A stretch of 64,000 nt of DNA, from positions 1 to 64,000 of the forward strand of contig NZ_JAESVF010000010.1 in the NCBI RefSeq assembly GCF_038433465.1, in the 5' to 3' direction. How positions within the stretch are numbered: the stretch's first letter is position 1; each line of letters starts with the position of its first letter. The DNA comes from Galbibacter sp038433465 (GTDB lineage Bacteria > Bacteroidota > Bacteroidia > Flavobacteriales > Flavobacteriaceae). A program made the translations under genes and the position numbers. The notes under the pieces are model-generated. The model saw only the letters and a list, made by a program, of their open reading frames with translations. It had not been told where the DNA came from and did not search any database. Below, in pieces: positions 16,260-26,360 of the stretch.

Positions 16260-19139
16260 ATGGCTGAAAGCGCAAAATTGAGGCTAAATAAAGTTTTAAG
16301 AGAATTAAACATTTCATTAGATCGAGCGGTAGAATTTCTATCGGCGAAGGGTTATGAAGTGGAGGCACGTCCTACTGCAAAAATAACCAATGAAGTATAT
16401 AATGTTCTCTTGGGTGAATTTCAAACAGATAGAAGTAAGAAAGTAGCTTCTAAAGAGGTTGGAGAAGAAAAGCGTAAAGAGAAAGAAGCGATTAGGCAGG
16501 AGTTGGAAAAAGAGAACGAGCTAAAACGCCAAAAGCAAGAAGAGCAAGAGGTTGTAAAAGCTAAAGCAACGTTAACAGGTCCAAAAACTGTTGGGAAAAT
16601 AGATCTTGATGGAAAGAAAGATCAACCAGCTTCAGCAGAAAAAGAAGCAACTCCAGCTGAAAAAGTAGATGCGCCAAAGCCAGCTCCGCAACAAGTGGAG
16701 GCTCCTAAAAAAGAAGAAGTAAAACCACAGGGAGAAACTAAAAATACACCAGCTCCAAAACCGGTACAAAAACCAGTTGAAAAGCCTGTAGAAGCTAAGA
16801 CTCCTCAAAATACTTCTAAACCAAAAGAGGTGGAAAAACCAAAGCAAGAAGCGAAACCTGTTGTGAAAGAGCCAGTAGCTCCAAAGGTTACAAAGAAAGT
16901 AATTGTTGACGGAGAAGAAGTAGATGCGGAACAAGTAAAAACGCAATACACAAAACTATCGGGTCCTAATTTTACAGGAGAGAAAATCGATCTTTCTCAG
17001 TTTAATAAGCCTAAAAAGAAAAAAGAAACTGCCAAGTCTACTGATAAAAAAGGTGATAATAAAACCGCAGACGATAAGAAAAAACGTCGTCGTAGAATCA
17101 GTAAAGACGGTAACAATAACAACAGAGGTCCAAGACCAAATACTGGAGGTAATAATAACGGCGGACGTTTCTCTAAAGATAAAAATCAAAGAGGAAAAGG
17201 ACGTAGAAATGCTCCAGTAGAAAAAGTTGAGCCTACAGAGGAAGAAGTACAAAAACAAGTACGAGAAACTCTTGAAAAACTTCAAGGGAAATCAAACAAA
17301 TCGAAAGGTGCTAAGTACCGTCGTGAGAAAAGAGATTTCCACAGACAAAAATCTGAAAAAGAACAAGCACAACAAGAAGCGGAAAGCAAAGTACTTAAAG
17401 TTACAGAGTTTGTCACTGTAAGTGAAGTTGCTACCTTAATGGATGTGCCAGTTACTCAAATTATATCAGCATGTATGTCGCTTGGTATGATGGTAACAAT
17501 GAATCAACGTTTGGATGCAGAAACACTAACAATTATTGCTGACGAATTTGGATACGAAGTAGAATTTATTACTACTGATATCGAAGAAGCAGTAGAAGAA
17601 GTTGTAGATGCTCCTGAAGATTTAAAACCTCGTGCACCAATTGTAACTGTAATGGGGCACGTTGACCACGGTAAAACATCTTTACTGGATTACATCCGTG
17701 AAGAAAATGTAATTGCTGGTGAGAGTGGAGGAATTACACAGCATATCGGTGCGTATGGAGTTACCTTGCAAGACGGACAAAAAATTGCTTTCCTTGATAC
17801 ACCTGGTCACGAAGCCTTTACAGCGATGCGTGCTCGTGGTGCTCAAGTAACCGATTTAGCAATTATTGTGGTTGCTGCCGATGATGATGTAATGCCACAA
17901 ACAAAAGAGGCTATTAGCCATGCGCAAGCTGCAGGAGTGCCAATTGTTTTTGCAATTAACAAGGTGGATAAGCCTACGGCAAACCCTGATAAAATTAAAG
18001 AGAGTTTAGCGCAAATGAATCTTCTTGTTGAAGACTGGGGTGGAAAAATTCAATCGCAAGATATTTCTGCTAAAACAGGACAAGGAGTTCAGGAATTATT
18101 AGAGAAAGTATTGCTCGAGGCTGAAATTTTAGAGCTAAAAGCAAACCCAAATAAAATTGCCAATGGTACTGTTGTTGAAGCATTCCTAGATAAAGGTCGT
18201 GGTTATGTTTCTACAGTATTGGTACAAGCTGGTACTTTAAAAATTGGAGACTACGTACTTGCAGGAACGCATAGCGGTAAAGTAAAAGCAATGCAAGATG
18301 AGCGTGGTAACGATATTAAAGAAGCGGGTCCATCTACACCAATTTCAATTTTAGGATTGGACGGTGCGCCACAGGCGGGAGATAAATTTAATGTTTACGA
18401 AGACGAGCGTGAGGCAAAACAAATTGCAACCAAGCGTACACAATTACAACGTGAGCAATCGGTTAGAACGCAACGTCATATTACTTTAGATGAAATTGGA
18501 AGACGTATTGCGTTAGGAGACTTTAAAGAACTTAACATTATCCTTAAAGGAGATGTGGATGGTTCGGTAGAGGCGTTAACAGATTCGTTCCAGAAATTAT
18601 CTACGGAAGAAATTCACATCAATATTATCCACAAAGCAGTTGGACCAATTACAGAGTCTGATGTGCTTTTAGCAACTGCTTCAGATGCAATTATCATAGG
18701 ATTTAACGTAAGACCTATGGGGAATGCTAGAATGGTAGCTGATAAGGAAGAAATCGATATCCGTACGTATTCTATCATCTACGATGCAATCAACGATCTT
18801 AAAGATGCGATGGAAGGAATGTTGTCTCCAGAGCTTAAAGAAGAAATTACAGGTACTGCTGAAATTAGAGAAACCTTCAAAATTTCTAAGATTGGAACTA
18901 TTGCAGGATGTATGGTAACAGATGGTAAGGTTTACAGAAATTCTGGAATTAGATTGATACGTGATGGTGTAGTAGTTTACACTGGAGAATTAGCTTCGTT
19001 GAAACGATTTAAAGACGACGTAAAAGAAGTGTCTAAAGGATACGATTGTGGTCTTCAAATTAAGAACTATAACGACATTCAAATTGGTGATGTTGTAGAA
19101 AGTTTCAGAGAAGTTGAGGTGAAGAAAAAGCTGAAATAA
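16260..19139 (+). CDS. infB: Translation initiation factor IF-2
   Basis: The 959-residue GTPase positions initiator tRNA on the ribosome. After a short N-terminal helical domain comes a long low-complexity linker (about residues 60-380), first rich in Lys, Pro, Glu and Ala, then in Asn, Gly and Arg. The GTPase domain follows with GHVDHGKT (G1, near residue 466), DTPGHEAF (G3) and NKVD (G4), then the beta-barrel domains and the C-terminal tRNA-binding domain. It is the last gene of the operon and is closed by a strong terminator. Confidence 0.98.
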   Translation: MAESAKLRLNKVLRELNISLDRAVEFLSAKGYEVEARPTAKITNEVYNVLLGEFQTDRSKKVASKEVGEEKRKEKEAIRQELEKENELKRQKQEEQEVVKAKATLTGPKTVGKIDLDGKKDQPASAEKEATPAEKVDAPKPAPQQVEAPKKEEVKPQGETKNTPAPKPVQKPVEKPVEAKTPQNTSKPKEVEKPKQEAKPVVKEPVAPKVTKKVIVDGEEVDAEQVKTQYTKLSGPNFTGEKIDLSQFNKPKKKKETAKSTDKKGDNKTADDKKKRRRRISKDGNNNNRGPRPNTGGNNNGGRFSKDKNQRGKGRRNAPVEKVEPTEEEVQKQVRETLEKLQGKSNKSKGAKYRREKRDFHRQKSEKEQAQQEAESKVLKVTEFVTVSEVATLMDVPVTQIISACMSLGMMVTMNQRLDAETLTIIADEFGYEVEFITTDIEEAVEEVVDAPEDLKPRAPIVTVMGHVDHGKTSLLDYIREENVIAGESGGITQHIGAYGVTLQDGQKIAFLDTPGHEAFTAMRARGAQVTDLAIIVVAADDDVMPQTKEAISHAQAAGVPIVFAINKVDKPTANPDKIKESLAQMNLLVEDWGGKIQSQDISAKTGQGVQELLEKVLLEAEILELKANPNKIANGTVVEAFLDKGRGYVSTVLVQAGTLKIGDYVLAGTHSGKVKAMQDERGNDIKEAGPSTPISILGLDGAPQAGDKFNVYEDEREAKQIATKRTQLQREQSVRTQRHITLDEIGRRIALGDFKELNIILKGDVDGSVEALTDSFQKLSTEEIHINIIHKAVGPITESDVLLATASDAIIIGFNVRPMGNARMVADKEEIDIRTYSIIYDAINDLKDAMEGMLSPELKEEITGTAEIRETFKISKIGTIAGCMVTDGKVYRNSGIRLIRDGVVVYTGELASLKRFKDDVKEVSKGYDCGLQIKNYNDIQIGDVVESFREVEVKKKLK

Positions 19140-19157
19140 ATTTTTCAATATAGATAT

Positions 19158-19190
19158 AAAAAAAGCGACTCATTTGAGTCGCTTTTTTTT
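19158..19190. terminator. Bidirectional terminator between infB and the SPOR gene
   Basis: AAAAAAAGCGACTCA pairs with TGAGTCGCTTTTTTTT around TT. T tracts on both strands let it serve both convergent genes. Confidence 0.88.
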
Positions 19191-19203
19191 ATGCTTGTAT
19201 TTT

Positions 19204-19608
19204 TTATGGCTGAAGTAAAAAAGCACTTGGATATTCTTTTTTAACTTCAATTAAATATCTGTCGGCTTCTAAACGAGTTCTAAATTTCCCTACTCTTACT
19301 TTGTAGTTTGGAGTTTCAAAAGCAATGTCAGAATCAATCCCGCTAAACTCTTTATTAAAGGTTTCTTTCGCTTTTTGAGCACCTTCTAATGTTCCGTTAT
19401 AAATTTGAATTCGAAAGCGTTTCTCGTCATCCGTTTTATTAATTTTAGCTTTATAGGCAACCAGTTTTTCAACTCTTTCATCTTGCGAAATATTTACTTT
19501 TCCGTCTGTCTGTGAAGTTTTAACATTTGTTTGTCCGTAGGTTATTCCGCTAAAAATAAGGGCGAAAACTGAAATAATAAGCTGTTTTTTATATTCTAAT
19601 ATTCTCAT
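19204..19608 (-). CDS. Small exported SPOR-domain protein
   Basis: Starting at the internal ATG (19608), the 134-residue protein has a signal peptide ending ITYGQ; a longer frame to 19653 would put 15 unlikely residues ahead of it. The C-terminal ~75 residues (FRIQIYNGTLEGAQKAKETF, then YKVRVGKFRTRLEADRYL and EYPSAFLLQP) are a SPOR domain, a fold that binds denuded septal peptidoglycan. It probably acts in the periplasm near the division site. It stands alone and converges on infB. Confidence 0.82.
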   Translation of the reverse strand: MRILEYKKQLIISVFALIFSGITYGQTNVKTSQTDGKVNISQDERVEKLVAYKAKINKTDDEKRFRIQIYNGTLEGAQKAKETFNKEFSGIDSDIAFETPNYKVRVGKFRTRLEADRYLIEVKKEYPSAFLLQP

Positions 19609-19732
19609 AATGAATGCTGTTTTGTGCAAATGTAATTTTATTATTTTATTCAACTTTAATTTTTTTTATTTAGAATCTATATAAATTAAGCATTAACGCT
19701 TCTCTAACATTTCGCAAATCGAGTCTAAGTCG

Positions 19733-19740
19733 TATTTTTG
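19733..19740 (+). promoter_or_regulatory. -7 promoter element of the act/cox operon
   Basis: TATTTTTG fits TAnnTTTG and lies 80 bases before the actA start. A TTTCG at 19710-19714 is at about the right distance for a degenerate -33 element. Confidence 0.55.
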
Positions 19741-19819
19741 TGCTCGGTTAAAAAAACGGTTGATAACTTTTTTATTGTATAAACCGTGCCAATTTATGAT
19801 AGAAAACACGTATTCTAAT

Positions 19820-21103
19820 ATGAAAAAGGTGATACACCCTAATTCAATTTCACGAATTTTAGGTATCGGATTAGCGATTATGCTAGCGTTTACAAGCTCT
19901 CTTTTTGCTCAGGAAGGAGCGGATCCTGCTGCTGGGAAATCTTTATTTAACACTTATTGTGCTGCTTGTCACCATCTGGATAGAAAGATGACGGGTCCTG
20001 CATTGAGAGGTGTGGGAGATAAGCATGAAGCAGAATGGTTGCATGCATGGGTTAAAAATAGCCAGGCACTTATTAAGTCTGGAGATGAAGCTGCAGTTAA
20101 GCTTTGGGATGAGTATCAACCAAACGTAATGACGGCTTTCCCTCAGTTAAGTGAGGCAGATATCGATAATATTATTGCATATACAATGCAGCCTAAGGAG
20201 GAAAAGCCTGCTGCTGTTGCTGGCGCTACTGCTGGAACAGATGCTGGAGCTAATTCTGGAGGCGTTGGAAATGAAATTATTTTAGGAGCACTTATATTAG
20301 TTTTCGGGGTGCTTGTAGTGATGTTGTTCTTGGTGAATAAAACGCTAAGAAGAATTGCTGAAGCTAACGGTGTTGAGTTTGCTGCTCCAGAAAAAAGACT
20401 TCCGTTATGGAAAGCTTTTGTTAAGAATCAATTTTTAGTATTGGTTTCTGTTATCTTCTTGTTGTTGTCTTCTGCTTACTTCGCGTATGGATATTTTATG
20501 CAAGTAGGAGTTGATCAAGGGTATCAGCCAATTCAGCCAATACATTTTTCACATAGAATACACGCTGGAGATAACGGTATCGATTGTAAGTACTGTCACT
20601 CTTCTGCTAGAACTTCAAAAACATCAGGGATTCCTTCTTTGAATGTTTGTATGAACTGTCATAAAAGTATTCCAGAGGTTGCTGAGTCTACAGCGACTGC
20701 AGAACATTCAAAAGAATTTTACGATAAAGAAATTGCAAAATTATACGATGCAGTTGGTTGGGATGTTAACGAGCAAAGTTATACTGGTGAAACAAAACCT
20801 GTAAAATGGGTTCGTATTCATAACTTACCAGATTTCGCATATTTTAATCACTCACAACACGTAACGGTTGGTCGAATTGCATGTCAAGAGTGTCACGGTC
20901 CAATTCAAGAAATGGAAATTGTACACCAAGAAGCTCCATTAACAATGGGATGGTGTATTAACTGTCACCGTAAAACAAATGTTAAGATGGAAGGTAACGA
21001 GTATTACGCAAAAATACACGAAGAGCTTTCTAAGAAATACGGTGTAGATGAATTGACAGCGGCACAATTAGGTGGAACCGAGTGTGCAAAATGTCACTAT
21101 TAA
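19820..21103 (+). CDS. actA: Alternative complex III subunit A, six-heme cytochrome c
   Basis: This subunit passes electrons from quinol oxidation towards the terminal oxidase. I place the start at 19820 (MKKVIHPNS), directly before a signal sequence ending LFAQ; a frame to 19760 adds 20 residues that do not look like a signal. The N-terminal ~120 residues are a mono-heme cytochrome c domain (CAACH, Cys47-His51). Two membrane segments follow, then five more CxxCH motifs: CKYCH, CMNCH, CQECH, CINCH and CAKCH. Six hemes in one chain, a cytochrome c domain fused to the pentaheme ActA, is the layout used in this group. First gene of the operon. Confidence 0.92.
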   Translation: MKKVIHPNSISRILGIGLAIMLAFTSSLFAQEGADPAAGKSLFNTYCAACHHLDRKMTGPALRGVGDKHEAEWLHAWVKNSQALIKSGDEAAVKLWDEYQPNVMTAFPQLSEADIDNIIAYTMQPKEEKPAAVAGATAGTDAGANSGGVGNEIILGALILVFGVLVVMLFLVNKTLRRIAEANGVEFAAPEKRLPLWKAFVKNQFLVLVSVIFLLLSSAYFAYGYFMQVGVDQGYQPIQPIHFSHRIHAGDNGIDCKYCHSSARTSKTSGIPSLNVCMNCHKSIPEVAESTATAEHSKEFYDKEIAKLYDAVGWDVNEQSYTGETKPVKWVRIHNLPDFAYFNHSQHVTVGRIACQECHGPIQEMEIVHQEAPLTMGWCINCHRKTNVKMEGNEYYAKIHEELSKKYGVDELTAAQLGGTECAKCHY

Positions 21104-21194
21104 TAAAGAGATTTCTATAAAAAGAAATTCAAAAACAACAAAATCTAAGATAAGCCTGTTTTAGGCAGGTTGATTTAAAATAGTTATATATAAC

Positions 21195-24100
21195 ATGGCA
21201 TCAAACAAAAAATACTGGTCAAGTGTTGAGGAGCTAAATCCAAATAGCTCTATCGCTGAGACGCTTAAACAGAATGAGTTTGTTGAGGAAATTCCAAATG
21301 ACGAATTTTTAGGAGATAAAGATTCTTTGGGTTCTTCGTCTACATCTAGACGTGATTTCCTTAAATATGTAGGGTTTTCTACAGCTGCTGCTTCTTTAGC
21401 TGCTTGTGAGGGTCCTGTAGTAAAATCTATTCCTTATGTAGTGCAGCCAGAGGATATCGTTCCTGGGGTGGCAAACTATTATGCAACTACAATTGCAGAT
21501 GGATATGATTTTGCAAGTATTTTAATTAAAACTCGTGAAGGGCGACCAATTAAAGTAGAAAGTAATTCCGACGCAAAAGTAAATGGTGGAGCAAATGCTA
21601 GAGTGCATGCGTCTGTTTTAGGATTGTATGATAGTTTACGCGTACAAGGTCCTAAATCTAAAGGAGCTTATGTTTCTTGGGAGGATCTTGATGCAAATGT
21701 GGTAAGCGGACTTGCATCTGCACAAGCTACTGGAAAGCAAATTGTGTTGTTAACGCAAACTTTTGCTAGTCCTTCTGTAAATAAATTAATTGCTGAATTT
21801 TCTGAAAAATACGGAAACGTTAAACATATTCAGTATGATGCCATTTCTGAAGATGCTGCTCTAAATGCCTTTGAGGCTTCTTATGGAGTAAGAGCTTTAG
21901 CAGATTACGATTTTTCAAAAGCAAGTGTAATTGTTTCTTTCGGTGCAGATTTCTTAGGAGATTGGCAAGGTGGAGGATTTGATTCTGATTATGCAAAAGG
22001 ACGTATTCCTTCTTACGGAAAAATGTCTAGACATATTCAGTTTGAGTCGAACATGAGTTTGACTGGAGCGAATGCAGATAAAAGAGTTCCTTTAACACCA
22101 TCACAACAAAAAATAGCTTTAGCTAAATTTTACGGGTATTTAAACGGTAAATCTGTTGGAGGTGAATTGCCTGCTAACATTGATGAGGCTGTTAAAAATG
22201 CTGCGGCTCAAGTTGCAAGAGCAGGTAAGAGTGCTGTGGTTGTTACAGGGATTAACGATATAGATGCGCAAAAAGTTGTTTTAGCTATTAATAAAGCAAT
22301 TGGAAGCGTTGTTATGAATGCTGAAACACCAAGATTAACGCGTCAAGGTAATACTAAACAAGTAGCTACTTTGGTTGAAGATATGAAATCTGGTAAAGTA
22401 GGTGCTTTAATTATGAGTGGAGTGAATCCGCTTTACACATTGCCAAATGCAGCCGATTTTGAAGCTGGATTAGCAAATGTAGATCTTTCTGTTGCTTTCT
22501 CTTTGAAAGAAGATGAAACGTCTACAAAAACTACATACATTGCAGCAACGCCTCATTACTTAGAGTCTTGGGGAGATGTTGAAATGAAAAAAGGGCATTA
22601 CAGTTTAATGCAGCCAACTATCCGTCCGTTGTTTAATACAAGACAATTTCAAGAGTCTTTATTAAAATGGATAGGTAATGATGTTAGTTATCACGATTAC
22701 ATCAAGCAAACATGGCAAGCAAATATCCTTGGAGGAACTTCTTGGAACGCTGCTTTACATGATGGTGTATTTGTTTCAGCTGGTAATGCAGTTGTTGCTT
22801 CCGAAGAAAATGTAGAAGCAGAAGCTACTACAGTTGTTGGTGCAGAAGCTGCTGTTGCTTCAGTGTCGTCTTCAGTAAATAAATTAGCTGGAGCTACTGC
22901 AAACGGAATGGAGCTTACTTTGTATGCTAAAACAAGTATGGGTGACGGTACGCAAGCAAACAATCCTTGGTTGCAAGAAATGCCAGATCCTATTACAAGA
23001 AATACTTGGGATAACTACTTAACTATTTCTTTAGCTGATGCGGAAGCTTTAGGATTAGAAAACAATATTGTATCTAATGGAGCGCTAGATGGTGACTATG
23101 TAAAAGTTACTGTTGGAGGTGTTTCTATTGATAAAGTGCCAGTTTTAATTCAGCCAGGTCAAGCAAAAGGAACCGTAGGTTTGTCTTTTGGATATGGTAA
23201 AAAACTAGGTGTAAAAGAAGAAATGAAGACTGGAGTAAATGCATATCCGCTTTACTTAGGTTTTAACAATACACAAGAAGTTAAAATTGAAAAAGTTTCT
23301 GGTACGCATCAGTTTGCGTCTGTGCAGATGAAGAGTACTATGGATGGTAGAGGAGATATTTTAAGAGAAACTTCTCTTGAAATCTTCAATACAAAAAGTG
23401 CTCACGATTGGAATCCGCAACCAGAGGTTTCAGTAAATCACGTAGAAGTTGCTGCGGATGAAGCTGATATTTGGGCGGAGTTTGATTCTAGTATCGGGCA
23501 TCATTTTAACTTGTCAATCGACTTAAATGCATGTACTGGGTGTGGAGCCTGTGTAATTGCATGTCATGCTGAAAACAACGTTCCTGTAGTAGGTAAGAGC
23601 GAGGTAAGAAAATACAGAGATATGCACTGGTTGCGTATCGATAGATATTATTCTTCTGAAGAAAGCTTTGAAGGGGATAATGAAGTAGTTGAAGCTGCTC
23701 CAAACTCTATCAGTACTTACCACCAGTTGGAGCACCCATCTGAGAATCCTCAGGTAGCTTTCCAACCAGTAATGTGTCAGCACTGTAACCACGCTCCATG
23801 TGAAACTGTTTGTCCAGTTGCGGCAACTTCTCATGGTAAGCAAGGTCAAAACCAAATGATTTATAACCGTTGTGTAGGTACACGTTACTGTGCTAACAAC
23901 TGTCCGTATAAAGTACGTCGTTTCAACTGGTTCTTATATAGCCAGAACGATGAGTTTGATTTCTATATGAATGATGACTTAGGTAGAATGGTGTTAAACC
24001 CAGATGTTACGGTTAGATCTCGTGGAGTTATGGAGAAATGTTCTATGTGTATCCAAATGACACAGAAAACAATTCTTGATGCGAAAAGAGAAGGTAGACC

Positions 24101-24299
24101 AATTAAAGACGGTGAGTTTAAAACTGCTTGTTCTGCGGCTTGTACTAGTGGAGCAATGAAGTTTGGTGATGTTAATGATAAAGAAAGTGAAATTGTAAAG
24201 CTTAAAGAAGATAAGCGTATGTATCACTTACTTGGATTTAAAGGAACTAGACCGAATGTATTCTACCACACAAAAGTTAGAAATACAGAAGAAGTATAA
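21195..24299 (+). CDS. actB: Alternative complex III subunit B, molybdopterin-like and iron-sulfur fusion
   Basis: The 1034-residue periplasmic subunit has a twin-arginine signal (SRRDFLKYVGFSTAAA) ending in a lipobox-like AAC. Residues ~60-760 resemble the catalytic subunit of CISM molybdoenzymes but carry no visible molybdenum-ligand signature. Residues ~770-1010 are a ferredoxin-like four-cluster domain: CTGCGACVIAC (near 779), CQHCNHAPCETVC (860), CVGTRYCANNC (892), and CSMC with CSAAC (949-982). It relays electrons from the quinol site in ActC/ActF to ActA and ActE. It follows actA after 91 bases. Confidence 0.94.
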   Translation: MASNKKYWSSVEELNPNSSIAETLKQNEFVEEIPNDEFLGDKDSLGSSSTSRRDFLKYVGFSTAAASLAACEGPVVKSIPYVVQPEDIVPGVANYYATTIADGYDFASILIKTREGRPIKVESNSDAKVNGGANARVHASVLGLYDSLRVQGPKSKGAYVSWEDLDANVVSGLASAQATGKQIVLLTQTFASPSVNKLIAEFSEKYGNVKHIQYDAISEDAALNAFEASYGVRALADYDFSKASVIVSFGADFLGDWQGGGFDSDYAKGRIPSYGKMSRHIQFESNMSLTGANADKRVPLTPSQQKIALAKFYGYLNGKSVGGELPANIDEAVKNAAAQVARAGKSAVVVTGINDIDAQKVVLAINKAIGSVVMNAETPRLTRQGNTKQVATLVEDMKSGKVGALIMSGVNPLYTLPNAADFEAGLANVDLSVAFSLKEDETSTKTTYIAATPHYLESWGDVEMKKGHYSLMQPTIRPLFNTRQFQESLLKWIGNDVSYHDYIKQTWQANILGGTSWNAALHDGVFVSAGNAVVASEENVEAEATTVVGAEAAVASVSSSVNKLAGATANGMELTLYAKTSMGDGTQANNPWLQEMPDPITRNTWDNYLTISLADAEALGLENNIVSNGALDGDYVKVTVGGVSIDKVPVLIQPGQAKGTVGLSFGYGKKLGVKEEMKTGVNAYPLYLGFNNTQEVKIEKVSGTHQFASVQMKSTMDGRGDILRETSLEIFNTKSAHDWNPQPEVSVNHVEVAADEADIWAEFDSSIGHHFNLSIDLNACTGCGACVIACHAENNVPVVGKSEVRKYRDMHWLRIDRYYSSEESFEGDNEVVEAAPNSISTYHQLEHPSENPQVAFQPVMCQHCNHAPCETVCPVAATSHGKQGQNQMIYNRCVGTRYCANNCPYKVRRFNWFLYSQNDEFDFYMNDDLGRMVLNPDVTVRSRGVMEKCSMCIQMTQKTILDAKREGRPIKDGEFKTACSAACTSGAMKFGDVNDKESEIVKLKEDKRMYHLLGFKGTRPNVFYHTKVRNTEEV

Positions 24300-24334
24300 A
24301 AATAGAATTAACAAGAATAATTATATAAAGTATT

Positions 24335-25822
24335 ATGGCGTCGCACTACGAAGCACCTATACGTGAACCTTTAGTAACGGGAGAGAAGTCTTACCATGAT
24401 GTTACTGTAGACGTTGCTGCTCCTGTTGAAGGAAGAGCTAACAAACAATGGTGGATTGTTTTTTCAATAGCCTTAGTGGCCTTTCTTTGGGGATTAGGTT
24501 GTATTATATACACAGTATCTACCGGTATTGGAGTATGGGGATTAAATAAAACTGTTGGATGGGCATGGGATATTACCAACTTTGTATGGTGGGTAGGTAT
24601 CGGTCACGCAGGAACTTTGATTTCTGCGGTACTATTATTGTTCCGTCAAAAATGGAGAATGGCGGTAAACCGTTCTGCAGAGGCAATGACTATTTTCTCG
24701 GTAGTTCAAGCAGGTTTGTTCCCTATTATTCACATGGGTCGTCCATGGTTGGCATATTGGGTACTTCCAATTCCAAACCAATTTGGGTCTTTGTGGGTTA
24801 ACTTTAACTCACCATTACTTTGGGACGTATTTGCAATTTCTACGTATTTATCTGTATCATTAGTTTTCTGGTGGACAGGTTTACTTCCAGATTTTGCAAT
24901 GCTTAGAGATAGAGCAGTTAAGCCATTTCAGAAAAAAATATACAGTTTATTAAGTTTCGGATGGAGCGGTAGAGCTAAAGATTGGCAACGTTTCGAAGAG
25001 GTATCATTGGTATTAGCAGGTTTAGCTACACCACTTGTACTTTCGGTACACACCATCGTATCTTTTGACTTTGCTACATCTGTAATTCCAGGATGGCACA
25101 GTACCATTTATCCGCCATATTTCGTTGCGGGAGCAATCTTCTCTGGATTTGCAATGGTATTAACGCTACTTATTATTATGCGTAAAGTATCAAACCTAGA
25201 AGCATATATTACTCGTGGACATATTGAGTATATGAACAAAGTAATTTTGTTAACAGGTGGAGTAGTTAGTGTTGCTTATATTACTGAGTTTGTTATTGCT
25301 TGGTATTCTGGAAGTAACTACGAAGATTATACATACCTTTCGATAGGTGCTGCAACAGGACCATACTGGTGGGCATTCTGGGCACTTATCATCTGTAACT
25401 TTGTAGTGCCACAAACATTATGGATTAAAAAATTAAGAAGAAACTATATTTGGTCTTTTATCTGTTCGATTGTAATTAACATCGGAATGTGGTTTGAGCG
25501 TTTTGATATTATTGTTATCAACTTAAGTAAAGGTCACTTACCATCTTCTTGGACAATGTTCTCTCCTACATTTGTAGATATAGGAATTTTTATCGGAACG
25601 ATTGGATTCTTCTTTGTACTATTCTTATTGTACGCTAGAACATTCCCAGTGATTGCTCAAGCAGAGGTAAAAACAATTTTAAAATCTTCAGGTGAGCGTT
25701 ACAAACGTTTACGTGAAGAAGGTAAAAGCCTTGTAGGGACAGGCGCTGATGCTAGAACATCTGTAATAGCAGGAACCAGCACTAAAGAAAATTTAGATCA
25801 AGACACAAAAAATAATTCATAA
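24335..25822 (+). CDS. actC: Alternative complex III subunit C (NrfD/PsrC family)
   Basis: The 495-residue integral membrane protein has about ten hydrophobic segments and belongs to the NrfD/PsrC family, which holds the quinol-binding site in CISM complexes. Recognisable features are WWVGIGHAGTLISA, the segment IHMGRPW and the C-terminal polar tail. The short N-terminal stretch EAPIREPLVTG before the first membrane segment is usual for ActC. It is 35 bases after actB and 4 bases before actD. Confidence 0.94.
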   Translation: MASHYEAPIREPLVTGEKSYHDVTVDVAAPVEGRANKQWWIVFSIALVAFLWGLGCIIYTVSTGIGVWGLNKTVGWAWDITNFVWWVGIGHAGTLISAVLLLFRQKWRMAVNRSAEAMTIFSVVQAGLFPIIHMGRPWLAYWVLPIPNQFGSLWVNFNSPLLWDVFAISTYLSVSLVFWWTGLLPDFAMLRDRAVKPFQKKIYSLLSFGWSGRAKDWQRFEEVSLVLAGLATPLVLSVHTIVSFDFATSVIPGWHSTIYPPYFVAGAIFSGFAMVLTLLIIMRKVSNLEAYITRGHIEYMNKVILLTGGVVSVAYITEFVIAWYSGSNYEDYTYLSIGAATGPYWWAFWALIICNFVVPQTLWIKKLRRNYIWSFICSIVINIGMWFERFDIIVINLSKGHLPSSWTMFSPTFVDIGIFIGTIGFFFVLFLLYARTFPVIAQAEVKTILKSSGERYKRLREEGKSLVGTGADARTSVIAGTSTKENLDQDTKNNS

Positions 25823-25826
25823 GACT

Positions 25827-26351
25827 ATGGCTTCAAAAGTTATACAAGCAATATATAATGATGACGACGTTTTGATGTTGGCCGTTAAGCGTGTTAAAGA
25901 AGCGCATCATCATATTGAAGAAATTTATACGCCGTTTCCAGTTCACGGACTCGACAAAGCTATGGGATTAGCACCTACAAGACTTGCAATTACTGCATTT
26001 ATGTATGGGTGTGTAGGTATATCAGTAGCAGTTTTGATGATGAACTTTATCATGATTGAAGACTGGCCTCAAAACATTGGAGGGAAACCAAGCTTTAGTT
26101 TTATTGAAAACATGCCTGCGTTTGTACCAATTATGTTTGAGATGACTGTATTTTTTGCAGCGCATTTAATGGTAATTACTTTTTATATGAGAAGTAGATT
26201 ATGGCCATTTAAAAAAGCTGAAAATCCAGATGTTCGTACAACAGACGACCACTTTTTAATGGAAGTGTCTTTGAACGACAACGAAGATGAGTTAACAAGA
26301 CTCTTGGTAGATACAGGAGCAGTAGAAGTTAAAGTTTCAGAAAAGCATTAA
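25827..26351 (+). CDS. actD: Alternative complex III subunit D (DUF3341)
   Basis: This 174-residue protein has two membrane segments (about 58-80 and 100-123) and the DUF3341 pattern: an N-terminal cytosolic part ending EEIYTPFPVHGLD, then the helices, then ENPDVRTTDDHF. ActD is a small membrane subunit that interfaces with ActC. It sits 4 bases after actC and 9 bases before actE, so it is co-translated with them. Confidence 0.93.
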   Translation: MASKVIQAIYNDDDVLMLAVKRVKEAHHHIEEIYTPFPVHGLDKAMGLAPTRLAITAFMYGCVGISVAVLMMNFIMIEDWPQNIGGKPSFSFIENMPAFVPIMFEMTVFFAAHLMVITFYMRSRLWPFKKAENPDVRTTDDHFLMEVSLNDNEDELTRLLVDTGAVEVKVSEKH

Positions 26352-26360
26352 TAATTCGAA

